Shown one piece after another: positions 44,387-55,786 of a stretch of DNA of 64,000 nt (position 1 is its first letter; each line of letters starts with the position of its first letter). A program made the position numbers and the translations under genes. The notes beneath the pieces are model-generated. The model was given only the letters and a program-made list of their open reading frames with translations, made no database searches and had not been told where the DNA came from. Origin of the DNA: Kiloniellales bacterium (GTDB lineage: Bacteria > Pseudomonadota > Alphaproteobacteria > Kiloniellales > JAKSDN01); assembly GCA_030064845.1 (NCBI GenBank), contig JASJEC010000009.1, positions 51,662 to 115,661 on the forward strand, read 5' to 3'.

Positions 44387-44644
44387 GTGACCGAGGCCGA
44401 GATCGCCGACGGCATCCTGAGCTACATCAGGGACGAGATCGCCTACCCGGGCACCGAGGTGACTCGGGACACGGCGCTGTTCGACAGCGGCGTCCTCGAC
44501 TCCCTGGCGCTGCTGCGCCTGGTCCTCCATCTCGAGACCGCCCACGGCATTACCTTCGCCCCCGAGGACCTCGATCCCTGCGTGTTCGAGCGGATCCCCG
44601 CCATCGCGTCCCTGGTGCAGCGGCGCATCGGGGCGGCGGCGTGA
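44387..44644 (+). CDS. Stand-alone acyl/peptidyl carrier protein
   Basis: The protein has 85 residues from a GTG start (44387). It is an acidic four-helix carrier protein. The phosphopantetheine attachment serine is S39 in FDSGVLDSLALLRLVLHLE, where DSL replaces the usual GxDSL with an LDSL variant. The C-terminus FERIPAIASLVQRRIGA fits carrier helix 4. It is not the fatty-acid ACP, whose signature is GADSLD. The AMP-forming ligase at 39262 is its probable loader, and the GNAT-like enzyme encoded next (GTGA overlap) its probable partner. Confidence 0.85.
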   Translation: MTEAEIADGILSYIRDEIAYPGTEVTRDTALFDSGVLDSLALLRLVLHLETAHGITFAPEDLDPCVFERIPAIASLVQRRIGAAA

Positions 44645-45753
44645 AGCTGCGCCCGATTCTCGACGGCGACTGGCCGCGCCTGCAGGACTTCGTGCGCCGC
44701 CACTTCGGCTTTTCGCACATTCCCGACCGCCGGTTTCACGAGCACTGGTTCCGCAATCCCTTCGCCGCGGAGGGCGAGCCCTGGGGCGGCCGGCTGCTCG
44801 AGCGGGCGGACGGCTCCCTGGCCGGCGCGCTCATGGTGATCGTGCTGCCCGCCTGGTTCGCCGGCCGCGAGACCCGGCTCGGCTATCTCTCGACCGGTGT
44901 CGTCGAGGCGGACGCCCGGAAAGCCGGCCAGGGCGCCGCGCTCTATCTCTGGGCCTACCGGGCCTACCCCCTGGTCCTGGCGATGGCCGGCAACGAACTC
45001 TCGGCGCCGCTGAACGCGCTGATGGGACGCGACATTCCCGGTGTCGCGATGCGCCGCTTCCTGCGGCTGAACCGCCCCGAGGCGCTGGCGCTCTGCCCGC
45101 CGGGCGAGGCCGGCAGGGTCGCCGTTCTTCCGGCGCCGCCGCCCGCCCCGGCGCGCGGGCTCTCCGCCGACTGGGTCGACCGGGCGCCGGACGACTACGA
45201 ACCGCTCTGGTGCGAGGTTCGCGCCGGCCTGAGCTGTGCGCTCGACAAGACCGCCGCCTATCTCCGTTGGCGCTGCGGCGCGCCCTACACGGACTACCGG
45301 ATGCTCGCCGTTCGTTCCGCCGGCCGGCTGACCGGGCTGGCGGTCTGCCGCTACCAGGAGACGCCGGCGGGCCAGGTGGCGCGGGTCACCGAGATGGTCG
45401 CCCGGCCCGGCGACGCCGCGGACGTCTGGGCGGCCATCGCCGACGCCACCCGTGACGCCGTCATGGCCGACTTCCTGGTGGTCGGAACGATCCACGACAC
45501 GGCCCTGGCCGGTGGCGGGTTCCGGGAAGCGACCGCCGACAACGGGCTCGACCGTCTGCCCCATCTGCTGGCGCCGGTCGAGCACCGTCAGTGGACCTCG
45601 GTCTTCACCCTGGGCGGTCCGCTCGCCCTGGCCGACCAGAGCTGGCGCTCGGCCGGGGCGGTCTACTTCACCAAGGGCGACGGCGACCGCGACTGGCCGA
45701 CCCTATGGGATTTGGAGCGCCGCTGCGCGCCCGATCAGGCGGCCGCCGGCTAA
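44641..45753 (+). CDS. GNAT-like acyltransferase paired with the carrier protein
   Basis: The protein has 370 residues from GTG at 44641, which overlaps the TGA of the carrier gene. It looks like two tandem GNAT-like halves. The first has LRPILDGDWPRLQDFVRRHF, RLGYLSTGVVEADARKAGQG and AALYLWAYRAYPLVLAMAGN. The second begins with the segment DKTAAYLRWRCGAPYTDYRM, seen in acyltransferases of polysaccharide clusters, followed by AGRLTGLAVCRYQE. I infer transfer of an acyl group from the carrier or CoA to an amine or hydroxyl, for example an aminosugar. The double-GNAT architecture is family knowledge; the substrate is unknown. It is convergent with the TRAP operon. Confidence 0.65.
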   Translation: MKLRPILDGDWPRLQDFVRRHFGFSHIPDRRFHEHWFRNPFAAEGEPWGGRLLERADGSLAGALMVIVLPAWFAGRETRLGYLSTGVVEADARKAGQGAALYLWAYRAYPLVLAMAGNELSAPLNALMGRDIPGVAMRRFLRLNRPEALALCPPGEAGRVAVLPAPPPAPARGLSADWVDRAPDDYEPLWCEVRAGLSCALDKTAAYLRWRCGAPYTDYRMLAVRSAGRLTGLAVCRYQETPAGQVARVTEMVARPGDAADVWAAIADATRDAVMADFLVVGTIHDTALAGGGFREATADNGLDRLPHLLAPVEHRQWTSVFTLGGPLALADQSWRSAGAVYFTKGDGDRDWPTLWDLERRCAPDQAAAG

Positions 45754-45757
45754 CCTG

Positions 45758-48415
<2,658 letters not shown>

Positions 48416-48429
48416 CGAGAGCCGGGCCG

Positions 48430-49407
48430 CTACATCACGGCTTCGTGGTGGTGGCGGCCACCGGGATCACCCCGGTAGTCGGCGACCGCGTCGAGGAAAT
48501 AGCTGACAAACTGGATCATCATGGAGATCGCGAAGAGACCGAGGAAGCCGGCCATCAGGTATTTGACGTACATGCCAAAGCCCGATTGCGAGACCTCGAA
48601 GTTCAGGAGCGGGCTGTTGATGATCGCGGTCTTGCTGCCCATGCCGACCAGAAGGATCGCCCAGCAGAAAGTGATGCCGAGGAGCAGGGTGCCGATCGCG
48701 TTGACCAGGCCCTTGGTCTTGGGCCGCATGCCGGCGTAGAGCACGTCGACCCGTACGTGTCCCTCGTCCCAGAGTGTGTACGCGCTGGCGAAGAGGAACA
48801 GAGCGGCGTACCAGAAGCGGACCAAGTCGCCCATGAAGGCCTGCTCGTAGGAGAAGATGAAGCGGGCGAGCACGATCTGGAGCTCGGCGACGACGACCAG
48901 GAGCGCCAGCCAGGTGAAGCCCAGCGTGCGGGTGAAGATCGCCACTAGGAAGCCGAGCGCGATCAGCGGCATGTGGACGTAAGGGCCGCGGGAGCGAGAT
49001 CGGCCGAGCATCTTGGTGAGCTCCTCGCCGACCACCGCCTCGAGCAGGCCCTCGACCCGCAGGAAGGAGATGGTCATGTCGGCCAGCCCGACGAAGACGA
49101 TGGCCCAGAACGCGCCGCGGATCAGGTAATTGTTGACCCCGGCGATGCGGGTCGCGTCGGCGCGCAGCGGCGTTGAGCGGGAGCGCAGCACGTAGGCCAG
49201 GGCGAGCACGAGCCCGGCGGCGTAGAGACCCAGCTGGATCAGCGAGAGCGGGTCGCCGGTGCCGGCGCCCGGCCAGTCGAGGCCGAAGCTCAGGTAGTTG
49301 TTGATCAGGAAGGCCGCGAGGACGGCGAGCAAGCACCAGCCGAAGCAGCGTGCCACGACGGGCAGGCCGTCGCCGAGCGCTTCGCTGTTGCCCTGTGCAG
49401 CTGCCAT
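48430..49407 (-). CDS. Enlarged TRAP transporter small permease (DctQ type)
   Basis: The protein has 325 residues, about twice the usual DctQ length. The C-terminal part is the DctQ fold (VAELQIVLARFIFSYEQAFM, then LVRFWYAALFLFASAYTLWD, EGHVRVDVLYAGMRPKTKGL). The N-terminal half adds about four transmembrane helices (LLAVLAAFLINNYLSF, LIQLGLYAAGLVLALAYVLR, YLIRGAFWAIVFVGLADMTI) that I cannot place. Such large DctQ proteins accompany the TakP/keto-acid group of TRAP systems. It lies 14 bases before the DctM gene and 73 bases after the binding-protein gene, all on the minus strand. Confidence 0.87.
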   Translation of the reverse strand: MAAAQGNSEALGDGLPVVARCFGWCLLAVLAAFLINNYLSFGLDWPGAGTGDPLSLIQLGLYAAGLVLALAYVLRSRSTPLRADATRIAGVNNYLIRGAFWAIVFVGLADMTISFLRVEGLLEAVVGEELTKMLGRSRSRGPYVHMPLIALGFLVAIFTRTLGFTWLALLVVVAELQIVLARFIFSYEQAFMGDLVRFWYAALFLFASAYTLWDEGHVRVDVLYAGMRPKTKGLVNAIGTLLLGITFCWAILLVGMGSKTAIINSPLLNFEVSQSGFGMYVKYLMAGFLGLFAISMMIQFVSYFLDAVADYRGDPGGRHHHEAVM

Positions 49408-49480
49408 GGAGATCCCCGGCGGCGTGCGGGACCGGGCTGCGGCCCGATCCCGTCACGCCCCCGAGCCTAGTCGCGAGGGT

Positions 49481-50566
49481 TTAGATCCCGAGAACCCGGT
49501 TACGCTGAACCGAGAAGCCCACCTCGGCGATCTTCTGCCAGCCGCCGAGTTCGCGCAGCGCCGCCTGGAAGTCGTCGTTGACCTTCTTCGCCAGCGGGCT
49601 GTGGTCGCGGGTTTCCTCGAACACGGCCATGGCCGCTTCGCCGAAGCTGTCGTAGATCTCTTCCGAGAACTGCTTCAGCACGACGCCGTGATCCTCGATC
49701 ATCCGCTTGAGGAAGGCGCCGTTGTTGGCCTGGGTCTCCTCGTACTGGGCCGCGTGCTCCTCCAGGGAGGCCGCGGTCAGGAGCGCCCGCTCGTAATCGG
49801 AGAGGCCTTCCCACCAGGCCTTGTTGAAGCCGAAGGACAGGCCGCCGCCCGGCTCGTGCATGCCCGGGTAGTAGTAGAACTTGGCGGCCTCGAAGAACTT
49901 CATGAAGTAGTCGTTGTAAGGGCCGACCCACTCGGTCGCATCGATCGCGCCGGAGACCAGGTTCTCGTAGATCTGCCCGCCGGGCAGTGAGACCGGCGAG
50001 GCGCCGAGCTTGGCCATGACGTCGCCGCCGAGGCCCGGAATGCGCATCTTCAGGCCCTTGAGGTCGTCGGCCGTCTCGAGGTCCTTGTTGAACCAGCCGC
50101 CCATCTGGGTGCCGGTCGCGCCGCAGGGCAGACACTTGAGGCCGAACTCGCCGGCCACCTCGTCCCACAGCGCCTGGCCGCCCTTGAACTTGATCCAGGC
50201 GTTCCACTCGACCGTGGTCATGCCGAAGGGCACGGAGGTGAAGTAGGCCCAGGCCGGGTGCTTGCCCTTCCAGTAGTAGTCGGCCGCGATGTAGGCCTGG
50301 GCGTTGCCCGAGGCCACTTCGTCGAAGGAGTCGAAGGCGCCGACCCGCTCGCCGGCGGCGAAGTACTGGGTCGTGATCTTGCCCTCGCTGAGCTCGGTGA
50401 TGCGCTTCGCCAGCCGCTGGGCGCTGAGGCCCAGGCCGGGGAAGTCGCGCGGCCAAGTCGAGACGATCACCAGGTCCCGTCTGCTCTGCGCGACCGCAGG
50501 TGCGGCGAGAGTGCTGGCGGCCGCGCCGGCGACGGCGGCGCCCTTCAGAAATCCACGACGTTGCAT
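49481..50566 (-). CDS. TRAP transporter substrate-binding protein, TakP-like, Tat-exported
   Basis: The protein is 361 residues from the ATG at complement 50564-50566, with GGGAG just upstream. The N-terminus MQRRGFLKGAAVAGAAAST is a twin-arginine (Tat) signal. The body matches the TakP/keto-acid and mannitol-type DctP group: TTQYFAAGERVGAFDSFDEV, GTQMGGWFNKDLETADDLKG, KMRIPGLGGDVMAKLGASPV and ENLVSGAIDATEWVGPYNDY (the W/EWVGPYND ligand-site motif). TakP homologues bind pyruvate or other 2-oxo acids with Na+ in the periplasm. It heads the TRAP operon at 45758-50566 (DctP-DctQ-DctM). Confidence 0.9.
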   Translation of the reverse strand: MQRRGFLKGAAVAGAAASTLAAPAVAQSRRDLVIVSTWPRDFPGLGLSAQRLAKRITELSEGKITTQYFAAGERVGAFDSFDEVASGNAQAYIAADYYWKGKHPAWAYFTSVPFGMTTVEWNAWIKFKGGQALWDEVAGEFGLKCLPCGATGTQMGGWFNKDLETADDLKGLKMRIPGLGGDVMAKLGASPVSLPGGQIYENLVSGAIDATEWVGPYNDYFMKFFEAAKFYYYPGMHEPGGGLSFGFNKAWWEGLSDYERALLTAASLEEHAAQYEETQANNGAFLKRMIEDHGVVLKQFSEEIYDSFGEAAMAVFEETRDHSPLAKKVNDDFQAALRELGGWQKIAEVGFSVQRNRVLGI

Positions 50567-51041
50567 CTTTTGTCTCCCTGTTCGTGGAAGTCGCTCACGT
50601 GCGACGATTTTTGTGGCGGGGTTCCAGATCGCTGCGAACCTGGCGAGGAATAAATCAGAAGCGGCAGGGGGATACAAGGTGCCACCGCGAGCCGGGTCGG
50701 CCGTGTTCGGAAACGTTGCGACGACTTTGCGAAACGCAGCCATGACTGTGCTACTTCGGGTAGCTCGTCTTGGCGATTTCGGCACGGGCGCTCCGGGATC
50801 AGTGGCTCCGGCAGCACCCGGCCGTAGGGCCGGACGCCTCCCGTTTGCCCTACACTGCCAGCAACCCGAGGCCCTTAGCACGGTGGGCAAGCCGGCGCGG
50901 GAGAGATCCGCCTTCCCGGAGGCGCGAAATCTTCCCAGTTTCCCCCGTTCCGGCGGCAGCAGATGACAAGACCTTTCCAGGTGCTAGACTGGGGCAAAGA
51001 ACCCAGTTTGTTCAGGGACCAAACAGAGGAGGCTCATGATT
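50567..51041. other. Intergenic region between TRAP and amino-acid ABC operons
   Basis: These 475 bases separate divergent transport operons and must hold both promoters. I see no credible gene, tRNA or strong hairpin. An AGGAGG sequence sits nine bases before the ATG at 51042. The only open frames have non-coding composition. Confidence 0.5.
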
Positions 51042-51875
51042 ATGAATAAGAAGAGTATTGTGGGGGCGGTCGCGGTTGCCCTCTCGCTGGGGCTCGCGGC
51101 GGGCAGCGCCGAGGCGAACGATCGTTTCAAGAAGGTTCTAGAGCGCGGCGTGGTCGTGGTCGGTGTCAAGGCCGACTACCGGCCCTGGGGCTTCCGCGAT
51201 TCCGACGGCAACCTTGTCGGCATGGAAATCGACATGGCCCAGGACGTGGCCGACGCCCTGGGCGTCAAGCTCGAGCTGGTGCCGGTCCAGTCGTCCAACC
51301 GCATGCAGTTCCTGGAGCAGGGCAAGATCGACCTGATGATCGCCACCATGTCGGACCGCAGCGACCGGCGTAAGGTGGTCGGCATTCCCGAGCCCAACTA
51401 CTACACCTCGGGCACCAACGTGCTGGCCCGCGCCGGCGCCATCAAGTCCTGGGAAGACCTGCGCGGCAAGCCGGTCTGCGGCAAGCAGGGCGCCTTCTAC
51501 AACAAGATTGTCGCCAAGCGCTACGGCGCCAAGGTCAAGGCCTTCGTCAACAACGCCGAGGCCAAGCAGGCCCTGCGCGACAAGAAGTGCGTCGCCTGGG
51601 TCTACGACGACTCCTCGATCGGCTCGGACCTGGCCTCCGGCCAATGGGATGGCTTCGAGATGCCGCTCAGTTCCGAGGACGACAATCCCTGGGGCCTCGC
51701 GGTTCCCGTAGAGGAGATCGACGGCATCTGGGGCAACTTCATGGCCGGCATGAGCTACCGCTGGCTGGTCTCGGGCCGCCTAATCGAGCTGGAGAAGAAG
51801 TGGGGCATCAAGCCGACCCAGTTCCTCCAGGATCAGCAGACCAAGCTGACGCCGAAGCGGGCGCACCTGAAGTAA
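51042..51875 (+). CDS. Polar amino-acid ABC transporter substrate-binding protein
   Basis: The protein is 277 residues from the ATG at 51042, which has an ideal AGGAGG nine bases upstream; ATG at 51036 is too close. A signal peptide (SIVGAVAVALSLGLAAGSAE) is followed by the SBP_bac_3 fold: VVVVGVKADYRPWGFRDSDG, LVGMEIDMAQDVADALGVKL, QGKIDLMIATMSDRSDRRKV, SWEDLRGKPVCGKQGAFYN. The arginine in the SDRSDR stretch and the acidic residue of MEIDMAQD are the usual amino-acid ligand contacts. It feeds the permeases encoded directly downstream. The signature suits glutamate/aspartate- or general amino-acid-type binding proteins, not a specific one. Confidence 0.93.
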   Translation: MNKKSIVGAVAVALSLGLAAGSAEANDRFKKVLERGVVVVGVKADYRPWGFRDSDGNLVGMEIDMAQDVADALGVKLELVPVQSSNRMQFLEQGKIDLMIATMSDRSDRRKVVGIPEPNYYTSGTNVLARAGAIKSWEDLRGKPVCGKQGAFYNKIVAKRYGAKVKAFVNNAEAKQALRDKKCVAWVYDDSSIGSDLASGQWDGFEMPLSSEDDNPWGLAVPVEEIDGIWGNFMAGMSYRWLVSGRLIELEKKWGIKPTQFLQDQQTKLTPKRAHLK

Positions 51876-51993
51876 TCGGGCGCCGGGTTCGAAGGCGGGG
51901 CGCGAGGCCGCTCCGCCTTCGGGCTCACCGGGCGATCCGGCCGGCCCCGCGGGACCGGATCGTTCTCGTCGTAGCGGCTCTCGGGGGCTTGCC

Positions 51994-52755
51994 GTGTTCG
52001 ATGCGATCGCACCCTTTTTCCGGTCCCTCTATGATACGACGGGCCTGAACTTCGTCATCTTCTACGAGCAGTACGAGTACGACCGCTTCATCGAAGCGGT
52101 CTGGATCTCGCTTAAGCTGATCGTCGTCTGCCTGATCCTCAGCCTGATCGTCGGCATCGTCGGCGCGTGGGCCCAGGGCGCCAAGTCGCGCCTGGTCCGC
52201 CTCGGCATGGCGGGCTACATCCAGTTCTTCCGGAACACCCCGCCCTTCGTGCAGATCCTGTTCTTCTACTTCGTGATCGGCACGACGCTCGACCGCTGGG
52301 GCCTTATGCCGACGGTCGACGCCGGCGGCTGGGAGGAGCCGGTAGTCGGCAGCTTCGGCTGGGCCGCGATCTCGCTCGGCTTCTTTGCCGGCGCCTTCAA
52401 CGTCGAGATCTTCCGCTCCGGCATCGAGGCGGTGCCAACCTCGACCCGCGAGGCCGCCGAGGCGCTCGGCTACACGCGCCTGAAGTCCTACATCTACGTG
52501 ATCCTGCCGCTGGCCTTCCGAGTCTGCCTGCCGGCGCTGAACAACAACCTTGTCAACCTGCTGAAGACCACGACCCTGGCCTACGCCATCGCGGTGCCGG
52601 AGATGATGTACACGGCCAACCAGATCTGGTCCGACAACGTCAACGTGCCCGAGATGATGTTCGTGCTCTTCGTCTACTACATCTTCCTGGTCGGCGTGCT
52701 CGTGTGGCTCATGCACAAGTGGGAACGCCGCATGAAGATCCCGGGGTACGGCTGA
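51994..52755 (+). CDS. Amino-acid ABC transporter permease 1 (HisM/GlnP type)
   Basis: The protein has 253 residues from a GTG start. It is a HEQ-family permease with about five transmembrane helices: AVWISLKLIVVCLILSLIVG, IQFFRNTPPFVQILFFYFVI and the EAA loop REAAEALGYTRLKSYIYVIL (the site that docks the ATPase), then RVCLPALNNNLVNLLKTTTL. The EAA motif reads EALGYTRLKSYIYVILPLAF. With the second permease it forms the inner-membrane pore for the binding protein at 51042. The stop TGA overlaps the ATG of permease 2, so they are translationally coupled. Confidence 0.93.
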   Translation: MFDAIAPFFRSLYDTTGLNFVIFYEQYEYDRFIEAVWISLKLIVVCLILSLIVGIVGAWAQGAKSRLVRLGMAGYIQFFRNTPPFVQILFFYFVIGTTLDRWGLMPTVDAGGWEEPVVGSFGWAAISLGFFAGAFNVEIFRSGIEAVPTSTREAAEALGYTRLKSYIYVILPLAFRVCLPALNNNLVNLLKTTTLAYAIAVPEMMYTANQIWSDNVNVPEMMFVLFVYYIFLVGVLVWLMHKWERRMKIPGYG

Positions 52756-53654
52756 TGGCGGCCGCGAGGCCAATTCCCGGCGTCGACGGCGCGGCGAAGA
52801 CCGACCTGCCGGTCCTGCTGCCGGTTGCCGAGACGACGCGGCGGGCGGCGCTGATTGAACGGCGCGAGGGGACCTATCGGCTCAATCTCGGGCCGCGGCA
52901 CCTGTTCTGGATGACCGCGCTCCTGGTCCTGGCGGTGGGCACGGCGGAGGCGGCGACCGCGCCGGCCTTGATCGGGCCTATGGAGGCGCTTTTCAAGTGG
53001 GCGCCCTTCGTTCTCGAGGGCTTCGCCCTCAACCTGATCATCTCCTTCCTCGCCATGATCATCGGCACGGTGGCCGGCGCCGCCCTCGGCCTGATGCAGG
53101 TCTCCCTGCTGGCGCCGGTGCGCGGCGGATCCTGGATCGTCACCCAGTTCTTCCGCAACTCGCCCTGGCTGGTGCTGCTGTTCTGCATCATGCTGCTGTT
53201 TCCCTTCGAGCTGGACTTCGGTTTCGTCGTGGTGCCGGTGCCCGACTGGATGAAGGCGGTGATCGGCTTTTCGCTGCCGGTCATGGCGAACATCTCGGAG
53301 GTCGTGCGCGGCGCCGTGATTTCGCTGCCCTCGGGCCAGTGGGAGTCGGCGGAAAGCCTGGCCTTCAACCGGCGCCAGACCATGTGGATGATCATCCTGC
53401 CCCAGTGCGTGAAGCGCATGATTCCGCCCTGGATCAACTGGTACTGCATTCTGGCCATGGCGACGCCGCTCTGCTCGATCATGGGCGTCGAAGAGTCGGT
53501 GACCCACACCACCCAGGCGCTCAACGCCGAGGGCGATCGGCCCGAACTGATCTGGCCGTTCTACATGTTCCTGCTCTTCATCCACTTCGTTTACACCTAT
53601 CCCATCGCCCGCTGGTCGATCAGGCTGGAGCGACGGTTCCTGGTGAAGATCTGA
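52755..53654 (+). CDS. Amino-acid ABC transporter permease 2
   Basis: The protein is 299 residues from the ATG at 52755, which overlaps the stop of permease 1. A basic cytoplasmic N-terminus of about 45 residues precedes the first helix. Characteristic parts are VLEGFALNLIISFLAMIIGT, VTQFFRNSPWLVLLFCIMLL, the EAA loop WESAESLAFNRRQTMWMIIL and PQCVKRMIPPWINWYCILAM. It pairs with permease 1 and the ATPase at 53854. The predicted product is a heterodimeric polar-amino-acid importer. A dispersed palindromic repeat separates it from the ATPase gene. Confidence 0.93.
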   Translation: MAAARPIPGVDGAAKTDLPVLLPVAETTRRAALIERREGTYRLNLGPRHLFWMTALLVLAVGTAEAATAPALIGPMEALFKWAPFVLEGFALNLIISFLAMIIGTVAGAALGLMQVSLLAPVRGGSWIVTQFFRNSPWLVLLFCIMLLFPFELDFGFVVVPVPDWMKAVIGFSLPVMANISEVVRGAVISLPSGQWESAESLAFNRRQTMWMIILPQCVKRMIPPWINWYCILAMATPLCSIMGVEESVTHTTQALNAEGDRPELIWPFYMFLLFIHFVYTYPIARWSIRLERRFLVKI

Positions 53655-53699
53655 GGAGGGGAGGACCAGGAGATTGGACGGTTCAGCAACGTCCCCCAT

Positions 53700-53805
53700 T
53701 GTCACCCTCGGACCTGATCCGAGGGTCCAGGGGCGGCGTGACGAAAACAACGCCTGGATTGCCGGAAGTGCGAAGCACTCGAGCTGCGCTCGTCCGGCAA
53801 TGACA
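53700..53805. repeat. Dispersed palindromic intergenic repeat, copy 2
   Basis: It begins TGTCACCCTCGGACCTGATC and ends TCCGGCAATGACA, with GGTCCAGG and CGCCTGGATTGCCGG inside. It has the same modular structure as the copies at 44262 and 62699: paired hairpins with TGTCA/TGACA ends. It lies inside the ABC operon, between permease 2 and the ATPase gene, and would place a hairpin in the mRNA. Confidence 0.72.
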
Positions 53806-53853
53806 AAGGGTGTGGATGATCGGCTTGCCGCTGATGCAGAGAGGACCTGAACG

Positions 53854-54633
53854 ATGACCGACCAATCCAACGGCAAGGGGAACGGCGCCGGCTGGACGCC
53901 GGATCAGCCCATGGTTTCGATCAAGGACGTGCACAAGTCCTTCGGCGATCTGGAGGTCCTGAAGGGCGTCTCGCTCGACGTGATGAAGGGCGAATGTATC
54001 TGCATCATCGGCCCCTCGGGCTCGGGCAAGTCGACCCTGATCCGCTGCGTCAACGCGCTGAACGACATCCAGGCGGGCTCGATCAAGGTCGAGGGCCGCG
54101 AGGTCAACGACCCCGCCCTGAACAAGCTGGAGCTCCGCAAGAAGGTCGGCATGGTGTTCCAGCAGTACAATCTCTTCCCCCATAAGACCGCGATCGAGAA
54201 CGTCATGATGGCGCCGATCCACGTCCTCAAGGAGGACAAGGCCGAGGTCGAGAAGCGCGCCCGCACCCTGATCAAGAAAGTCCGCCTCGAGGGCAAGGAA
54301 GACAGCTATCCGGGCGAGCTCTCTGGCGGCCAGCAGCAGCGCGTCGCCATCGCCCGCTCGCTCGCCATGAACCCCGACGTGATGCTGTTCGACGAGGTCA
54401 CCGCCGCGCTCGATCCCGAGACGGTCAAGGAAGTGCTGGTGACGATTCGCGAGCTGGCTGAGGAGGGCATGACCTGCATCCTGGTGACCCACGAGATGGG
54501 TTTCGCCCGCGAAGTCGCCAACCACATCTACTTCACCGACCGGGGCATCATCGTCGAGCACGGCCCGCCCGCGACCTTCTTCACCGAGGCCAAGGACCCC
54601 AGGACCAAGGAGTTCCTGAGCCAGATCCTCTAA
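53854..54633 (+). CDS. Amino-acid ABC transporter ATP-binding protein (GlnQ/HisP type)
   Basis: The protein has 259 residues. Walker A is IIGPSGSGKSTLIRCVNAL, the Q-loop FQQYNLFPHKTAIENVMMAP, the ABC signature ELSGGQQQRVAIARSLAMNP, Walker B VMLFDEVTAALDPE and the H-loop CILVTHEMGFAREV. This is the standard order of the polar amino-acid ATPase family. The residue after Walker B Glu is Val where Pro is common, a tolerated variant. It powers the permease pair at 51994-53654 in the cytoplasm. It is the last gene of the operon; the 146 bases after it show no clear terminator. Confidence 0.95.
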   Translation: MTDQSNGKGNGAGWTPDQPMVSIKDVHKSFGDLEVLKGVSLDVMKGECICIIGPSGSGKSTLIRCVNALNDIQAGSIKVEGREVNDPALNKLELRKKVGMVFQQYNLFPHKTAIENVMMAPIHVLKEDKAEVEKRARTLIKKVRLEGKEDSYPGELSGGQQQRVAIARSLAMNPDVMLFDEVTAALDPETVKEVLVTIRELAEEGMTCILVTHEMGFAREVANHIYFTDRGIIVEHGPPATFFTEAKDPRTKEFLSQIL

Positions 54634-54779
54634 ACGTCTGAATCCGTTCTAGGTCATCGACTTAGAGGAGATCCGGGGGCAGGGGCCTGCCGGGCTTACC
54701 GTCGTTGAGGCCATCAACCGAACCTTAAGCCGGGGATGGCCCTATATCCCCCCGAATCAGACAAACCAGGGGGGCGGCC

Positions 54780-55778
54780 TTGGCGCCTCGGCTTCGGATC
54801 TCGATCTGCGCGGCGCTCCTCGTCCTCGGCGCCTGCAACGACGATTCGGAGATCCCGGCCGGTTTCCCGGGGTCGAACGTCATGAAGGACGACTACGGGG
54901 CGGTCTATTTTCCTCCAGCGGTGACCACCGACCTCGCCACCCGCGTCTACTGGGCGCAGGAGCTGGTCGAAGACTATCGGCGCCCCGGTACCAGGATGCC
55001 GACCCTGCTGGCCCCCTCGGCCCTGGACGGCGCTTGCGGCTTTCCCGCCCCTTCGCCCGAGGCTCTGGTGGCCTTCGTCGAGATTCACGGCGGGAAGCAC
55101 GAGACCCCGCTTTTCCTGGTGAACCGCGAAGACATCGCGGCGATGCGGAAAGCCGAGCTTTCTCCCGACAGCGGTGCGGCCGGCGAACCGCCGACCCCGG
55201 CCGAGCTGGTCCGCTCGGCCTCGGTCGGCCAGGTCGACGTCTTCGTGACGGAGACCACGCGCCCGGTCTATCTGATGCTCGCCGCCCATGACGAGACCCT
55301 CTGGTCGTTGCAGCTCGCCGAGGGCGCGCGGCTCGACGGCGTGGCGGTCTTTGCCCGCCGACCCCAGGCGCTGGCCAACGCACCGGAGGACGCGCGCCTG
55401 GCCTTCACCGTGCGCGACGGCTCACAGCAACGCCGCTGCTTCATCCCGCCGCAGAGGCCCGTCGACGAGACCTGGCGGGTTCTGGAGAAGGTCGAGACCG
55501 AGACGGAGATCGCGGGAACGAGCTTCCGATACCTGGTCGAGAAGGCCACAAGGGAGCACGCGGCCTTTCGCAGCTGGATCGGCAAGCACATTCGCCCGCC
55601 CGACACCGCGGTCAGCGCCTACCGGACCGGCCACGTCCTGATCGGGCCCAAGCCGGCCCGCCGCCAGGCCTACCGTCCCCTGGAAGGCGCGACCGTCCTG
55701 TTCAGCGCCAACGCCGTGCCGGTCTGGGGCGAGAACAGCGATGCCGAGAAGGCCATTCTGCAGCAGGCGGCGCGCTGA
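54780..55778 (+). CDS. Hypothetical lipoprotein, 332 aa
   Basis: The protein has 332 residues from a TTG start preceded by CAGGGGGG. The N-terminus ISICAALLVLGAC is a lipoprotein signal with Cys19, so the mature protein is membrane-anchored in the periplasm. Downstream are AVYFPPAVTTDLATRVYWAQ, VAFVEIHGGKHETPLFLVNR, GQVDVFVTETTRPVYLMLAA and DETLWSLQLAEGARLDGVAV. The mixture of beta-strands with a T/S-rich segment near REHAAFRSWIGKH suggests a novel soluble domain. No family is recognised. The gene stands alone between the ABC operon and the convergent aldehyde dehydrogenase gene. Confidence 0.65.
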   Translation: MAPRLRISICAALLVLGACNDDSEIPAGFPGSNVMKDDYGAVYFPPAVTTDLATRVYWAQELVEDYRRPGTRMPTLLAPSALDGACGFPAPSPEALVAFVEIHGGKHETPLFLVNREDIAAMRKAELSPDSGAAGEPPTPAELVRSASVGQVDVFVTETTRPVYLMLAAHDETLWSLQLAEGARLDGVAVFARRPQALANAPEDARLAFTVRDGSQQRRCFIPPQRPVDETWRVLEKVETETEIAGTSFRYLVEKATREHAAFRSWIGKHIRPPDTAVSAYRTGHVLIGPKPARRQAYRPLEGATVLFSANAVPVWGENSDAEKAILQQAAR

Positions 55779-55786
55779 AAGCAGGC

